Assembly: GCF_000455445.1 (NCBI RefSeq)
Contig: NZ_HG417090.1
Span: forward strand, 187,501 to 251,500
Reading direction: 5' to 3'
From: Hoylesella timonensis 4401737 = DSM 22865 = JCM 15640
Lineage (GTDB): Bacteria; Bacteroidota; Bacteroidia; Bacteroidales; Bacteroidaceae
DNA: 64,000 nt
The notes beneath the pieces are model-generated. The model ran no database searches. It was not told the origin of the DNA and worked only from the letters and a program-made list of their open reading frames with translations. This document shows, in pieces, positions 38,443 through 45,921 of the stretch (the stretch's first letter is position 1; every line of letters starts with the position of its first letter). The position numbers were made by a program, and so were the translations under genes.

Positions 38443-38507
38443 TTAACCCATGTAGATAGTCTGGTTAACCCATGTAAATAGTCCGGTTAAGTCATTTAGA
38501 TAGCTTG
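38443..38507. repeat. 22-bp intergenic array, locus 4
   Basis: Three units begin at 38443, 38465 and 38487 with core TTAACCCATGTAGATAG and a changing 5-6 bases. They match locus 1 closely. The rest of 38311-38598 holds no gene. Confidence 0.85.
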
Positions 38508-38598
38508 AAGGGGTGACAGTTGGATTAGTTTAATTGGTTCAATTTGTGGTTGATACAAAAGAACATGAATGTTTTTGACAACAAACAACCCATTGACG

Positions 38599-38709
38599 GT
38601 GGACTATAAGAAAAAATATAGTGAGCAGTTGCAGGCGATCAAGGAAAATTATCGTACCTTTGACATCCCATACAACGGTCAGGACAATGACGACTACGTA
38701 AACGGTTAA
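38599..38709 (+). pseudogene. RHS fragment upstream of the inserted element
   Basis: The frame reads YSEQLQAIKENYRTF and DNDDYVNG, a conserved part of Bacteroidota RHS proteins, then hits TAA at 38707. The stop comes from the decayed 75-bp element. The sequence resumes in the same phase at FCCNDGTPEAA, so the element split one gene. Confidence 0.75.
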
Positions 38710-38784
38710 GTTTGTCCAAAGGAAATTGTCGGCTGCACTCGGAAAAGATAGAGCAAGCTCACTTTCCACTCATTGGCACACCAA
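38710..38784 (-). repeat. Decayed 75-bp element in reverse orientation
   Basis: GGCTGCACTCGG and CACTCATTGGCACA match the reverse strand of the element seen at 2604-2700 and 39077-39157. It adds in-frame stops TAA and TAG to the RHS gene. Confidence 0.65.
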
Positions 38785-39999
38785 TTCTGCTGCAACGACG
38801 GCACACCGGAGGCAGCAAAGGCAAGGGCAATGGCACGCACAAGGGCTGCAAATGGTAACTTCAAGCCGAATGACGACTATAAGAAGATGCAGTTCTACTA
38901 CCACCCCGACCATTTGGGCAGCAGTAGCTACATCACCAACCTTGATGGCGAAGTATCGCAGCACATTGAATATGTACCGTATGGCGAGGTGTTCATTGAT
39001 GAATTGGAGCTTACGCGGAAATCGGCGACCGCAGGGAAAGCCAACTGCAATAACACATGGAGCACGTCTTTTCGATTCAACGATTGTGCCAACGAGCGCA
39101 GAGGCAAGCTTGCTTGTTCTATGCCGAGTGCAGCCAATCGTAGAGTAGAACTCAACGTCAAAGAGCTGGATGAGGAGACAGGTATGTACTACTATGGTGC
39201 GAGGTACTATGAGCCAAGATTGAGTTTGTGGATGAGTGTCGATCCCAAGGAAGAAGATTATCCTATATTATCTACTTATTGCTTTGTTAATAATAATCCT
39301 ATTATTTTTATGTATGAATCTACAGCCGCCTATGGTGGCACAACCTTTATGCGTTTATCCAATAAATGGATGAAAGAAAATCATAGTAACCATTGGTCAG
39401 GAGGAAGAAAAAAAATGAAAATACTGGTAAATTATTTACTAACATTTCTATTCATTTGTCTTATAGAAACTTCTTGTTCCTTTAAGACAAAGTGTAGAGG
39501 CATAAGTATCAACGAAGTTCATACTACAACTAAACATGCAAGTATGAGATTCTCCTCCTTGGCTACGTTTTCAAAGAACAAGACATCAGCATTAAAAAAT
39601 TATCGAAAGTTTAACATAAGTAGGAGCATCAAAAAATCAATCAAACTATCCAATTGGGCAGAAAATATGGAATATCCTCCCGACGTCTTTATCTGTGAAA
39701 ATGGTTATTATTTTTTATTATCTGTTACAAAAAATCCAACAGGACTAGATACAAATTTTTACCATTGGATTGTTTTAAATAATGACGGTAGAGTTGTTGA
39801 TGAATTTGTAAGCTTATCTAAAAACATCAATAACTGCTATATGGAAAAAGGGAAACTACACATGGTTGTATATGACTATGATGATGAGTTTTTTTTAAAG
39901 GATCAATCAGAATTGATTCCGATAATAATAAGGGATTTTATAGTTGAAGATAGTTTAGCTTTGAGTAAAGAAAGTAAATTTTACGTAGAAGAGGGCTAA
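38773..39999 (+). CDS. RHS C-terminal core fused in frame to a lipoprotein-like gene
   Basis: One 408-codon frame. The first part is RHS core: NDGTPEAAKARAMARTRAA, FYYHPDHLGSSSYITNLDGE, ELDEETGMYYYGARYYEPR, then SLWMSVDPKEEDYP, the usual boundary before a variable tip. The element at 39077-39157 is inserted in frame, and a second extra segment (ELELTRKSATAGKANC) has no counterpart I know. From Met at 39418 the frame reads MKILVNYLLTFLFICLIETS then C, a lipoprotein signal, followed by 180 unassigned residues. The second part is more likely an independent gene (39418-39999, perhaps immunity) that happens to be in phase than a toxin tip. Confidence 0.7.
   Translation: MAHQFCCNDGTPEAAKARAMARTRAANGNFKPNDDYKKMQFYYHPDHLGSSSYITNLDGEVSQHIEYVPYGEVFIDELELTRKSATAGKANCNNTWSTSFRFNDCANERRGKLACSMPSAANRRVELNVKELDEETGMYYYGARYYEPRLSLWMSVDPKEEDYPILSTYCFVNNNPIIFMYESTAAYGGTTFMRLSNKWMKENHSNHWSGGRKKMKILVNYLLTFLFICLIETSCSFKTKCRGISINEVHTTTKHASMRFSSLATFSKNKTSALKNYRKFNISRSIKKSIKLSNWAENMEYPPDVFICENGYYFLLSVTKNPTGLDTNFYHWIVLNNDGRVVDEFVSLSKNINNCYMEKGKLHMVVYDYDDEFFLKDQSELIPIIIRDFIVEDSLALSKESKFYVEEG
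39077..39157 (+). repeat. 75-bp element inserted in frame in RHS
   Basis: The unit lies between two copies of TCAACG (39077-39082 and 39152-39157), exactly 75 bp apart. It adds 25 codons (DCANERRGKLACSMPSAANR and five more) between FRFN and the conserved KELDEETG, without a stop. This looks like insertion with a 6-bp target duplication. Confidence 0.75.
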
Positions 40000-40061
40000 T
40001 ATCAGTAAATAAAAATTCGTTGGTCAAATTAAAGCGTATTTAACTGTCCGATAGGCTTATG

Positions 40062-40316
40062 ATTGATGAGAGTAAAATACTACAACATGGTGAAAGCAGC
40101 GACTTTGCCTTAGCCTCTATCTTTGCCCCATCGATGTATTCCACGTCAAGGGGCACTAAGCTTCGATCAGCAAGTAGCACCATCAATTGGGTGAACACGT
40201 TGTTTAACTCGTCTCTGACACGGTTGTGGAAGCAGTTGATGGTGATGAAGTTGGGCTTTTCGTATCCTATAATCCCAATGAAGTGGGTGTCATGGAGAAG
40301 CGATTATACAGGAACA
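40062..40316 (-). pseudogene. Transposase fragment, IS1182-like
   Basis: The minus-strand frame reads GYEKPNFITINCFHNRVRDE, LNNVFTQLMVLLADRSLVPL and DVEYIDGAKIEAKA, the hallmark region of IS1182-type DDE transposases. Both ends are missing and the frame runs into unrelated sequence. The plus-strand frame here is only its shadow. Confidence 0.75.
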
Positions 40317-40439
40317 TTCCATTGGACATAGACAATATGGAGGGGATGCATCTAAATCACATTTCAATGTTAGGGTAATGTTTCAATCAGGAGTTATTAT
40401 AATAACCATCTGGTTATCAATGTTATTTTTAAAAGATTA

Positions 40440-40660
40440 GGCGTAAAGGCAGGGAATGATTCTCTGCCTTTTGTTATATTTGTAGTCCAAAACAAAGAAA
40501 AATGAATGTACGAGAACGCATCGGCACTTTATGCGCCAGATTGGGAGTTGAGTTTCAATGTCCGCATTGCAGTTCAACGGAAATTATCAAAAGTACGAAG
40601 AATAGCATGAACAAAAAAGATGAGAGCAATAAATCGAAAAGGATGACGTTAAATAGTTGA
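40440..40660 (+). repeat. R2 module, copy 4: terminator, promoter and zinc-ribbon-like N-terminus
   Basis: AAAGGCAG / CTGCCTTT forms a hairpin with T run (40448-40475), followed at once by the box TATATTTG. A frame of 52 codons runs from ATG 40502 to 40660: MNVRERIGTLCARLGVEFQ then CPHCSS, with a CPHC knuckle but no second one. The first 100 bp match R2 copies 1 and 3. It is probably a truncated transposase gene with its own regulatory module. Confidence 0.6.
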
Positions 40661-40681
40661 TAACCATCAATATGGAGGTCT

Positions 40682-40777
40682 ATGGATAAGTCGGAAATCA
40701 CATCAATATCCTTGCCGGTATCGGCAAATATAAATAAATGCTTGCAAAGCAACTGTCAGGAAATGAAAGACAAATGA
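40682..40777 (+). CDS. Possible 31-residue peptide coupled to the DUF6078-like fragment
   Basis: GGAGGT lies 6 bp before ATG 40682. The frame MDKSEITSISLPVSANINKC ends at TGA 40775, which overlaps the next ATG (ATGA). The overlap and Shine-Dalgarno argue for real coupling, but the product is tiny and unknown. Confidence 0.35.
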   Translation: MDKSEITSISLPVSANINKCLQSNCQEMKDK

Positions 40778-40905
40778 CAATGGAATACAAGAGTTTTACA
40801 TACGACATGGTACCGCCCCTTTTTGCAGTCTGCTTCATCGAAGGCTGTCCGCAGGCGCCCACCTGCCTAAGACATTTTGCAGGAACATTTTATATCATGA
40901 AATAG
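40774..40905 (+). pseudogene. DUF6078-like N-terminal fragment
   Basis: 43 codons: MTMEYKSFTYDMVPPLFAVC, then FIEGCPQAPTCLRHFAG. The paired CP.AxTCLR pattern resembles DUF6078 proteins, which should be over 100 residues. After HFAG it merges with a different gene tail (40881), so this is a recombination product. Confidence 0.5.
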
Positions 40906-41027
40906 TAGGGCATGCAGCTCCTAAGGTTCTTGGTGCGGATACTGGTAATGCAATTAATAATGAAAATATAATTAGAAAAGAATTAAATAAACCTTTGAGG
41001 AGGGAGAATCCTAAACATGTTGAATAA
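40881..41027 (+). pseudogene. C-terminal tail of a HExxH (zincin-like) RHS toxin
   Basis: In the frame ending at TAA 41025-41027 the sequence reads NILYHEIVGH, APKVLGADTGNAINNENIIR and KELNKPLRRENPKH. HEIVGH is a zincin metal site. The GHA.PK...TGNA..NENKIR pattern is that of metallopeptidase-type tips at the ends of Bacteroidota RHS proteins. The rest of the toxin is gone, replaced by the DUF6078-like fragment. The stop overlaps the start of the next gene by 11 bp, a typical toxin-immunity junction. Confidence 0.65.
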
Positions 41028-41451
41028 ATTATTTTTCCTATTTATATACATTTTTTCGAGTAGTATGCAAATTTCAGCTAACGACTCACTATTAGTAAAT
41101 TCAAAGTGGACTTTAATGTACACCCTTATTCTACATGGTGATACTATCATACGCAATGGTGAATCATATATTCGTGAAAATACGGAGATTGGAACTGGCA
41201 ATAACGGAGGTCCTACACTTATTTTTAAGAATAATCATACCCTTATCAAGATAGATCCCATAGGTTCAAAAAAATATTGGATATGGTCACTTGATAAGGA
41301 TACACTAATCATGCAGAGAAATTATAAGAAAAAAACTTTCAAAGAAAAATATCTGATAAGTTTTGAAAATAAAAAACGAATATTATATTTATCTCCAGTA
41401 TTTCATCAGAAGACAATATATGTTTTTGGAAAAAGGGATGATGAGTTATAG
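41017..41451 (+). CDS. Putative immunity protein of the HExxH toxin
   Basis: 144 residues with a signal peptide (LFFLFIYIFSSSMQISAND). The mature part (LLVNSKWTLMYTLILHGD, IIRNGESYIRENTEIG, KKYWIWSLDKDTLIM) looks like a small lipocalin- or META-like beta barrel, though no family is certain. Its start overlaps the toxin tail stop. A periplasmic immunity protein would suit an exported protease-like tip. Strong context, no direct proof. Confidence 0.65.
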   Translation: MLNKLFFLFIYIFSSSMQISANDSLLVNSKWTLMYTLILHGDTIIRNGESYIRENTEIGTGNNGGPTLIFKNNHTLIKIDPIGSKKYWIWSLDKDTLIMQRNYKKKTFKEKYLISFENKKRILYLSPVFHQKTIYVFGKRDDEL

Positions 41452-41472
41452 AAACTAAATAAAAGATTAGTA

Positions 41473-42084
41473 ATGAGATTTTGTGCTATATTGATACTTT
41501 CTGTGATTTCAATTCTAAATAGTTTAGAATTGAAATCACAAACTGTTGTAAAAATTTTAAGCAATGGTTGTAAGGTAGAGAGAAGTTTATTTCTAAACGA
41601 AAAAAAAATCGGGGTGTATAATAAACGAGGTAGATTGGTTAAATTGTCCGCAGATGAAATCAAATATCAAAAGATATTTTTATATCAATCTTATAGCCTG
41701 ATTGATTATGGAATAATTCTAAAATATCCCGAGGTCATATATAAAGATGCGTGTATTATTGCTGATATTTTGTCAAGTTATGACCCAAGCGAAATCTTAT
41801 CGTTTACAAAGCCTATAGGGGAGCGAAAAAAGATTTCTATACAAGATATCAATAAGTATTACACGTATCTTGATGCCAGTGTTGACTATGTAGTTAGTAT
41901 TAACATTATAGTCAAGGATAGTCTTATTACCCAATATAGTTATACTTACAAGCCCAATATGTCTGACATCATTATTTCATATACATGTGTATTTACTTAT
42001 GATAAAAATAATCGAATAGTAAAATTAGAAAAAATATATAGACGACACTATGAAACAAAAGAAATTATATATGAAAACAAATAA
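41473..42084 (+). CDS. Hypothetical secreted protein
   Basis: 203 residues with an N-terminal signal (FCAILILSVISILNSLELKS). No family is recognised; the body is AT-rich and has a Lys/Tyr-rich C-terminus (YTYKPNMSDIIISY, RIVKLEKIYRRHYETKE). It starts 21 bp after the immunity-like gene, suggesting the same transcript. It could be a second immunity factor or cargo of the RHS island. Confidence 0.65.
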   Translation: MRFCAILILSVISILNSLELKSQTVVKILSNGCKVERSLFLNEKKIGVYNKRGRLVKLSADEIKYQKIFLYQSYSLIDYGIILKYPEVIYKDACIIADILSSYDPSEILSFTKPIGERKKISIQDINKYYTYLDASVDYVVSINIIVKDSLITQYSYTYKPNMSDIIISYTCVFTYDKNNRIVKLEKIYRRHYETKEIIYENK

Positions 42085-42159
42085 CACATGATTTTTGGTA
42101 ATGTTCCAAATTGGGACTTGTCAGAATAACTACTTAATAATCAATTTTGTTCTAAATAA

Positions 42160-42352
42160 TTAGGTATAAAGGCAGGAAAAGACTCTCTTCCTGTTGTTAT
42201 ATTTGTACTCCCAAACAAAGAGAAGTGAATATACGATAACGCTTCGGCACTTTGCGCTCCAGATTGGAAGTGAAAAACTCAAGTTTTCAACACCAAACAA
42301 GAGTTTTATAAAATGATTGACTAATTTTGCACTTGTTGGTTGACTCTATGCC
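42160..42352 (+). repeat. R2 module, copy 3
   Basis: It holds a hairpin-like AGGCAGGAAAAG..CTTCCTGTT, the box TATATTTG and then the 90 bp shared with copies 1 and 2. The start codon is changed (AGAG for ATGA) and the frame ends early at TGA, so it is non-coding here. It ends in GGTTGACTCTATG like copy 2. Confidence 0.75.
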
Positions 42353-42396
42353 CGTTGTTAAATGAAATTGCCGTTGAAAAAATATATAATAGAAAA

Positions 42397-42428
42397 TTTG
42401 CGGTATTCAAATCCTTTTCTTACCTTTG
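42397..42428 (+). promoter_or_regulatory. SRP RNA promoter
   Basis: TTTG (42397-42400), 20 bp, TACCTTTG (42421-42428). The RNA starts about 16 nt later. Confidence 0.8.
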
Positions 42429-42444
42429 CATTCGCTAAGAAAAT

Positions 42445-42540
42445 GGGCAAGTCTTTTACGGCCAGCTCCCTTTGAATCCCCCAGGGTGGGAACGCAGCAA
42501 GGGTATTAGGTTGTAGCGGCGCGATAAGAGTAGCTTGCCC
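42445..42540 (+). ncRNA. ffs: Bacterial small SRP RNA (4.5S)
   Basis: The RNA is about 96 nt, closed by GGGCAAG / CTTGCCC. The diagnostic apical region is visible (CCAGGGTGGGAACGCAGCAA then GGGTA). It is the RNA core of the signal recognition particle and binds Ffh to direct membrane protein insertion. tRNA-Thr follows 4 nt later and may be processed from the same transcript. Confidence 0.95.
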
Positions 42541-42544
42541 ACCC

Positions 42545-42618
42545 GCCTCTTTAGCTCAGTTGGCCAGAGCACGTGATTTGTAATCTCGGGGTCGTTGGTT
42601 CGAATCCGACAAGAGGCT
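42545..42618 (+). tRNA. tRNA-Thr (anticodon TGT)
   Basis: A 74-nt cloverleaf: acceptor GCCTCTT / AAGAGGC, D arm with AGCTCAGTTGG, anticodon loop TTTGTAA, T arm GTTGGTTCGAATCCGAC. CCA is not encoded. The anticodon stem has one T-T mismatch. Confidence 0.95.
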
Positions 42619-42728
42619 CGAAAGTTTTTAGATATGAAAGGGTGGCGTCTCTATGGTAGGCGACACCTTTTTGCCTTTTATAGACGGTGTACCGCATGGT
42701 ATAGATGTTCTCATTAAAAGGTTTATCA

Positions 42729-42776
42729 AGGTTCAAAACTCATTAACTCACAAAATCATAAACTCAAAACTCACTA
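42729..42776 (+). repeat. AACTCA-rich leader of the YecH-like gene
   Basis: AAAACTCATTAACTCAC, ATAAACTCA and AAAACTCACT stand directly before the ATG. The same kind of leader precedes the glutaredoxin-like gene and nrdD. Confidence 0.7.
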
Positions 42777-43009
42777 TGGCACATGGACATGAAGTCCTGC
42801 ACATGATGGCAGGCAACACATATGAAAGTAAAGAAGCGTTGGTAAAGGCAATTATCAACAAGTTTGGCGAAGCGGAACGTTTTCACACCTGTTCGGCAGA
42901 AGGCATGACAGCCGCACAATTAGTTGATTTTCTCGAAGCTCGTGGAAAGTTCATGCCCGCATCCTCCAACCAATTTACGGTAGATGAGACCAAGATTTGC
43001 AAGCATTAG
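42777..43009 (+). CDS. YecH-like small metal-binding protein
   Basis: 77 residues from MAHGHEVLHMMAGNTYESKE; a longer in-frame start at 42653 lies in the tRNA flank. The family pattern is present: HGHEVL.MM, a middle RFHTCSAEGMTAAQLVDFL and a late DETKICKH. It matches the YecH/DUF2492 group, small proteins with His and Cys that probably bind a metal. It pairs with a glutaredoxin-like gene 71 bp downstream. Confidence 0.85.
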
Positions 43010-43016
43010 GTTGAAA

Positions 43017-43080
43017 CTTATGAACTCATTAGCTTACGAACTTAAAAACTCATTAACTTAAAAACTCACAAACTCACCCC
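43017..43080 (+). repeat. AACTCA-rich leader of the glutaredoxin-like gene
   Basis: GAACTCATTAGC, AAAACTCATTAACTT and AAAACTCACAAACTCACC end at the ATG, giving a 60-bp simple-sequence leader. Confidence 0.7.
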
Positions 43081-43377
43081 ATGATTAAGATTTATGGAAT
43101 GAAGTCTTGCCCCGATTGTGTGGCAGTAGACCGTCAGGTAGCGGGCGACAGTCGTTACCAAGTAATAGACATTGGCGAACATGTATCGTTGTTAAAACAA
43201 TTTTTGCATTTGCGCGATACCAATCCCGTTTTTGATGAGGCGAAACGCTGTGGAGCGGCAGGCATTCCATGTTTTGTTTTGGAGGATGGCACTGTTACGC
43301 TCCGTCCTGAAGAGGCAGGACTTTCGAGCAATGCGTCAGATGCACCTGCCTGCAACATTGACGGTTCAGGCTGTTAA
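43081..43377 (+). CDS. Glutaredoxin-like protein
   Basis: 98 residues. A thioredoxin fold begins MIKIYGMKSCPDCVAVDRQV with a CPDC active site at residues 10-13. The cis-Pro is in AAGIPCFVLEDG. The C-terminus has extra Cys (DAPACNIDGSGC), a frequent trait of this small family. It probably reduces disulfides or handles Fe-S or metal cargo; the electron donor is unknown. It follows the YecH-like gene. Confidence 0.85.
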   Translation: MIKIYGMKSCPDCVAVDRQVAGDSRYQVIDIGEHVSLLKQFLHLRDTNPVFDEAKRCGAAGIPCFVLEDGTVTLRPEEAGLSSNASDAPACNIDGSGC

Positions 43378-43449
43378 GTCATCGCTTGCTGGCTCCTTTT
43401 GCCATATGTAAGAACAAAAGGAAAGAGGAAGGGAGCACATTTACTGACT

Positions 43450-44470
43450 CCTTTTGCGCTTACAGCGCGCCAGTTTGTTTATACATCCATACCCAAGGCG
43501 TTGCTCTGGGCTGTATTCCTATTGGGGCTTCGCCCCGTCTTCGCCCCGTCTTTGCTCAAATATAAACTCCCAAAAATATTTGTAGCTTCGCTCCGCCCTT
43601 GCTCGTAACATCTGCTGCACAATGCCTTTGGCTATGCGCTGTTGCCCCTTCGGGGCGTAACCTGTATGCGGATTGTTTATGATGATTTCGTCTCTCTAAT
43701 TTGTTGAATACAGGACTCTCTAAATTGTTATAGATAGGACTATGCGCTTGTTTGCAGCTTCGCCCCGTCTTGCTCGTAACATCTGCTACACAATATCTTG
43801 GACGATGTTCCTGTTACGGTTTTACACCGCCTTGCTCAAATGTAAACTCCCAAATTATTTGCCGCTTTGCTCCAGCCCTTGTCCATTATCGTCGCTGTTG
43901 CACAATGCTTTGACGCAGGTGTTATCTGTAACCGTGTTTATTACATTTCAGCAAGTACGGGCTATTGCATTTTAGCAAAGACGGGCTGAAAGCCCAAAAA
44001 GAACTTAGCCCAGAGCAACGCTCTGGGTACAGTTGACCATCTATTTTGCGCTCTGAAAGAGCAAAAGGAAGGAGAAAGAGAGGAGGCTTACTGGCTCCTT
44101 TTGCGCTTACAGCGCGCCTGTTAGCTTATGCATCTATACCCAGAGCGTTGCTCTGGGCTATATTCCTATTGGGGCTTCGCCCCGTCTTTGCTCAAATGTA
44201 AACTCCCAAATTATTTGCAGCTTCGCCCGTCCTTGCTTGTAACATTTGCTGCACATTATCTTGGACGATGTTCCTGTTACTGCTTCACGCCCCAATTGCT
44301 CAAATGTAAACTCCCAAAAATATTTGTAACTTCGCCCCGCCTTTGCTTGTAACATTTGCTGCACATTATCTTGGACGATGTTCCTATTACGGCTTCGCCC
44401 CGTCCTTGCTCAAATGTATCCTCCCAAATTATTTGCAGCTTTGCCCGTCTTTGTTCCCCTTGAAAAAGGG
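43450..44470. repeat. Non-coding field of about 110-bp degenerate repeats
   Basis: The segment GCTTCGCCCCGTC, TTGCTCAAATGTAAACTCCC, AAATTATTTGCAGC, GTAACATTTGCTGCAC and TCTTGGACGATGTTCCT recurs four to five times between 43526 and 44450. A second motif, CTCCTTTTGCGCTTACAGCG with CAGAGCGTTGCTCTGGG, occurs at about 43450, 44095 and inverted near 44010. No coding frame survives across it. It ends inside the 3' end of the glycosyltransferase gene. Confidence 0.85.
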
Positions 44471-44488
44471 CTACATGTGGCGATGCAA

Positions 44489-45622
44489 TTAGGAGTGGGA
44501 GAACATTCTGCGTACGGACCAACTGCGATGACCTATATGAAGAGATCTTTCGACTACCGCCTCTAATCGTGACACAATCATCATCTTGGCAGTATTTTCC
44601 CACATTCTAAATTCTACGTCTTCAGAATGTTCGTAGGTAAAGTCTATAAGCTGACTGATATCAAACGTTTCGGCTTTGATGCCAGCCCCGTCTAACGAAG
44701 CCTCGTGAGCATTACACTCTTGTTCAATGTGGGCAGGAACCATGAGTACGGGTTTGCCCATGTACATGGCTTCGCATACCGACTCAAACCCTCCAGTGGT
44801 GGCGTACGCCCTACAATTGGCTAAATAGTGTAAGAATTTGGTGTCATCAATGCGATGAAATGTAAGGGTGTCATCGATTTTGGTTACCTCTTCTGCATCC
44901 GCTTTGTCCCAAAAGAAATGAAGTTTTACGTGTGGGTGGGCTTGGTGCCATTGTTTCACCATATCACTGAAGCCAGCATTGATGATGTAGCCCGTGATGA
45001 AGTCATTGCGATGACGAGAGATGTCCAGCACCTCTTCACGCAATAGTGGGGGTACTACAGAGAGATGCTGCTTATCACAGTCGGGCATCTTCCGAAACGA
45101 AAGCGCCAACTTATGCGCTGCTCCCCAACATGTGGCGCGTGTGAACGCCAGCATGAGCCAGCGAGCAGTAGTGTGGTGATGGGGAAAGCGATACTGGGGA
45201 TGCATAAACATGTATTGATGTCCAATACATACCTCTGGTACGGAGGGGCGCAAAAACGCATAAGTGAGTCCGGTAAGTATTTCGTAGAAGTTCACCACTA
45301 AATCGGCACCGCTCCACTGGATGTGCTGGTAGAGCTGTTGAATGCTCTGAAGATAGTCGGACGATTTCATGAAATTATATGCCATGGAGCGTGTCAGACC
45401 GATGTGCTGATTCTTCTTCGAAGGGAGAAAGTTAGGACTCCAAAAGGTGTCCACGGGTGCTTTGGCTCTTTGAAGGAAGAAATCGGGAAGCTGTCTTGAT
45501 TTACTTTTGCCTACCAATATTTCAATCACTTGATGTCCTTTTTCCTCCAGTGCCTTTTCTAATGCCAAAGCCTGGGTGAGGTGTCCACGACCTTCTCCTT
45601 GTACAACGAATATAACTTTCAT
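44489..45622 (-). CDS. Glycosyltransferase, GT28/GT-B type
   Basis: 377 residues from MKVIFVVQGEGRGHLTQALA; an upstream TTG start 72 bp earlier is not favoured. The start is a GT-B nucleotide-sugar fold glycine loop. The C-terminal half has the donor-site signature ATTGGFESVCEAMYMGKPVL and VPAHIEQECNA, as in MurG-like and UDP-glucuronosyltransferase-like enzymes. The acceptor is unknown; lipid or exopolysaccharide is possible. The last codons run into the repeat field, so the original C-terminus may be altered. Confidence 0.85.
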   Translation of the reverse strand: MKVIFVVQGEGRGHLTQALALEKALEEKGHQVIEILVGKSKSRQLPDFFLQRAKAPVDTFWSPNFLPSKKNQHIGLTRSMAYNFMKSSDYLQSIQQLYQHIQWSGADLVVNFYEILTGLTYAFLRPSVPEVCIGHQYMFMHPQYRFPHHHTTARWLMLAFTRATCWGAAHKLALSFRKMPDCDKQHLSVVPPLLREEVLDISRHRNDFITGYIINAGFSDMVKQWHQAHPHVKLHFFWDKADAEEVTKIDDTLTFHRIDDTKFLHYLANCRAYATTGGFESVCEAMYMGKPVLMVPAHIEQECNAHEASLDGAGIKAETFDISQLIDFTYEHSEDVEFRMWENTAKMMIVSRLEAVVERSLHIGHRSWSVRRMFSHS

Positions 45623-45921
45623 TTTCTTGATTTTGTTAGTAATCATTAGTTTGCTGGCAAAATTAGTGAGTAGTTGTTTCAAATTCATTGACAAGATATA
45701 ACAATTCTAAGTCATCTTGTTATTGAGGCGGAGCGTCATCCATCACGTCCATGCCCACAATTTTTGCTCATCATGGAATAGAGCCGTTGGTGAGATGTGT
45801 GTGTTTAAGAAAAATATCGTACCTTTACACTCTAATTAAGGATGCGAAACTTGGTTCCACCTTCGCAATGCGTGGGTGGTATGGAAATATGGAGCATCAA
45901 AAAAGGAGGAATGAACAAACA

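Noticed and set aside
40059..40331. Plus-strand 90-codon ORF
   Set aside because: The minus strand encodes recognisable IS1182-like transposase sequence; this is its shadow.
42445..42540. tmRNA or RNase P RNA
   Set aside because: Length, closing stem and apical GGAACGCAGCAA-type motif identify SRP RNA.
43399..44603. Several ORFs in the repeat field
   Set aside because: All follow the degenerate repeats and change frame between copies.
45751..45921. N-terminal extension of the EamA transporter
   Set aside because: A Shine-Dalgarno directly before ATG 45922 and the first membrane helix position favour the shorter protein; the extension overlaps the probable promoter.
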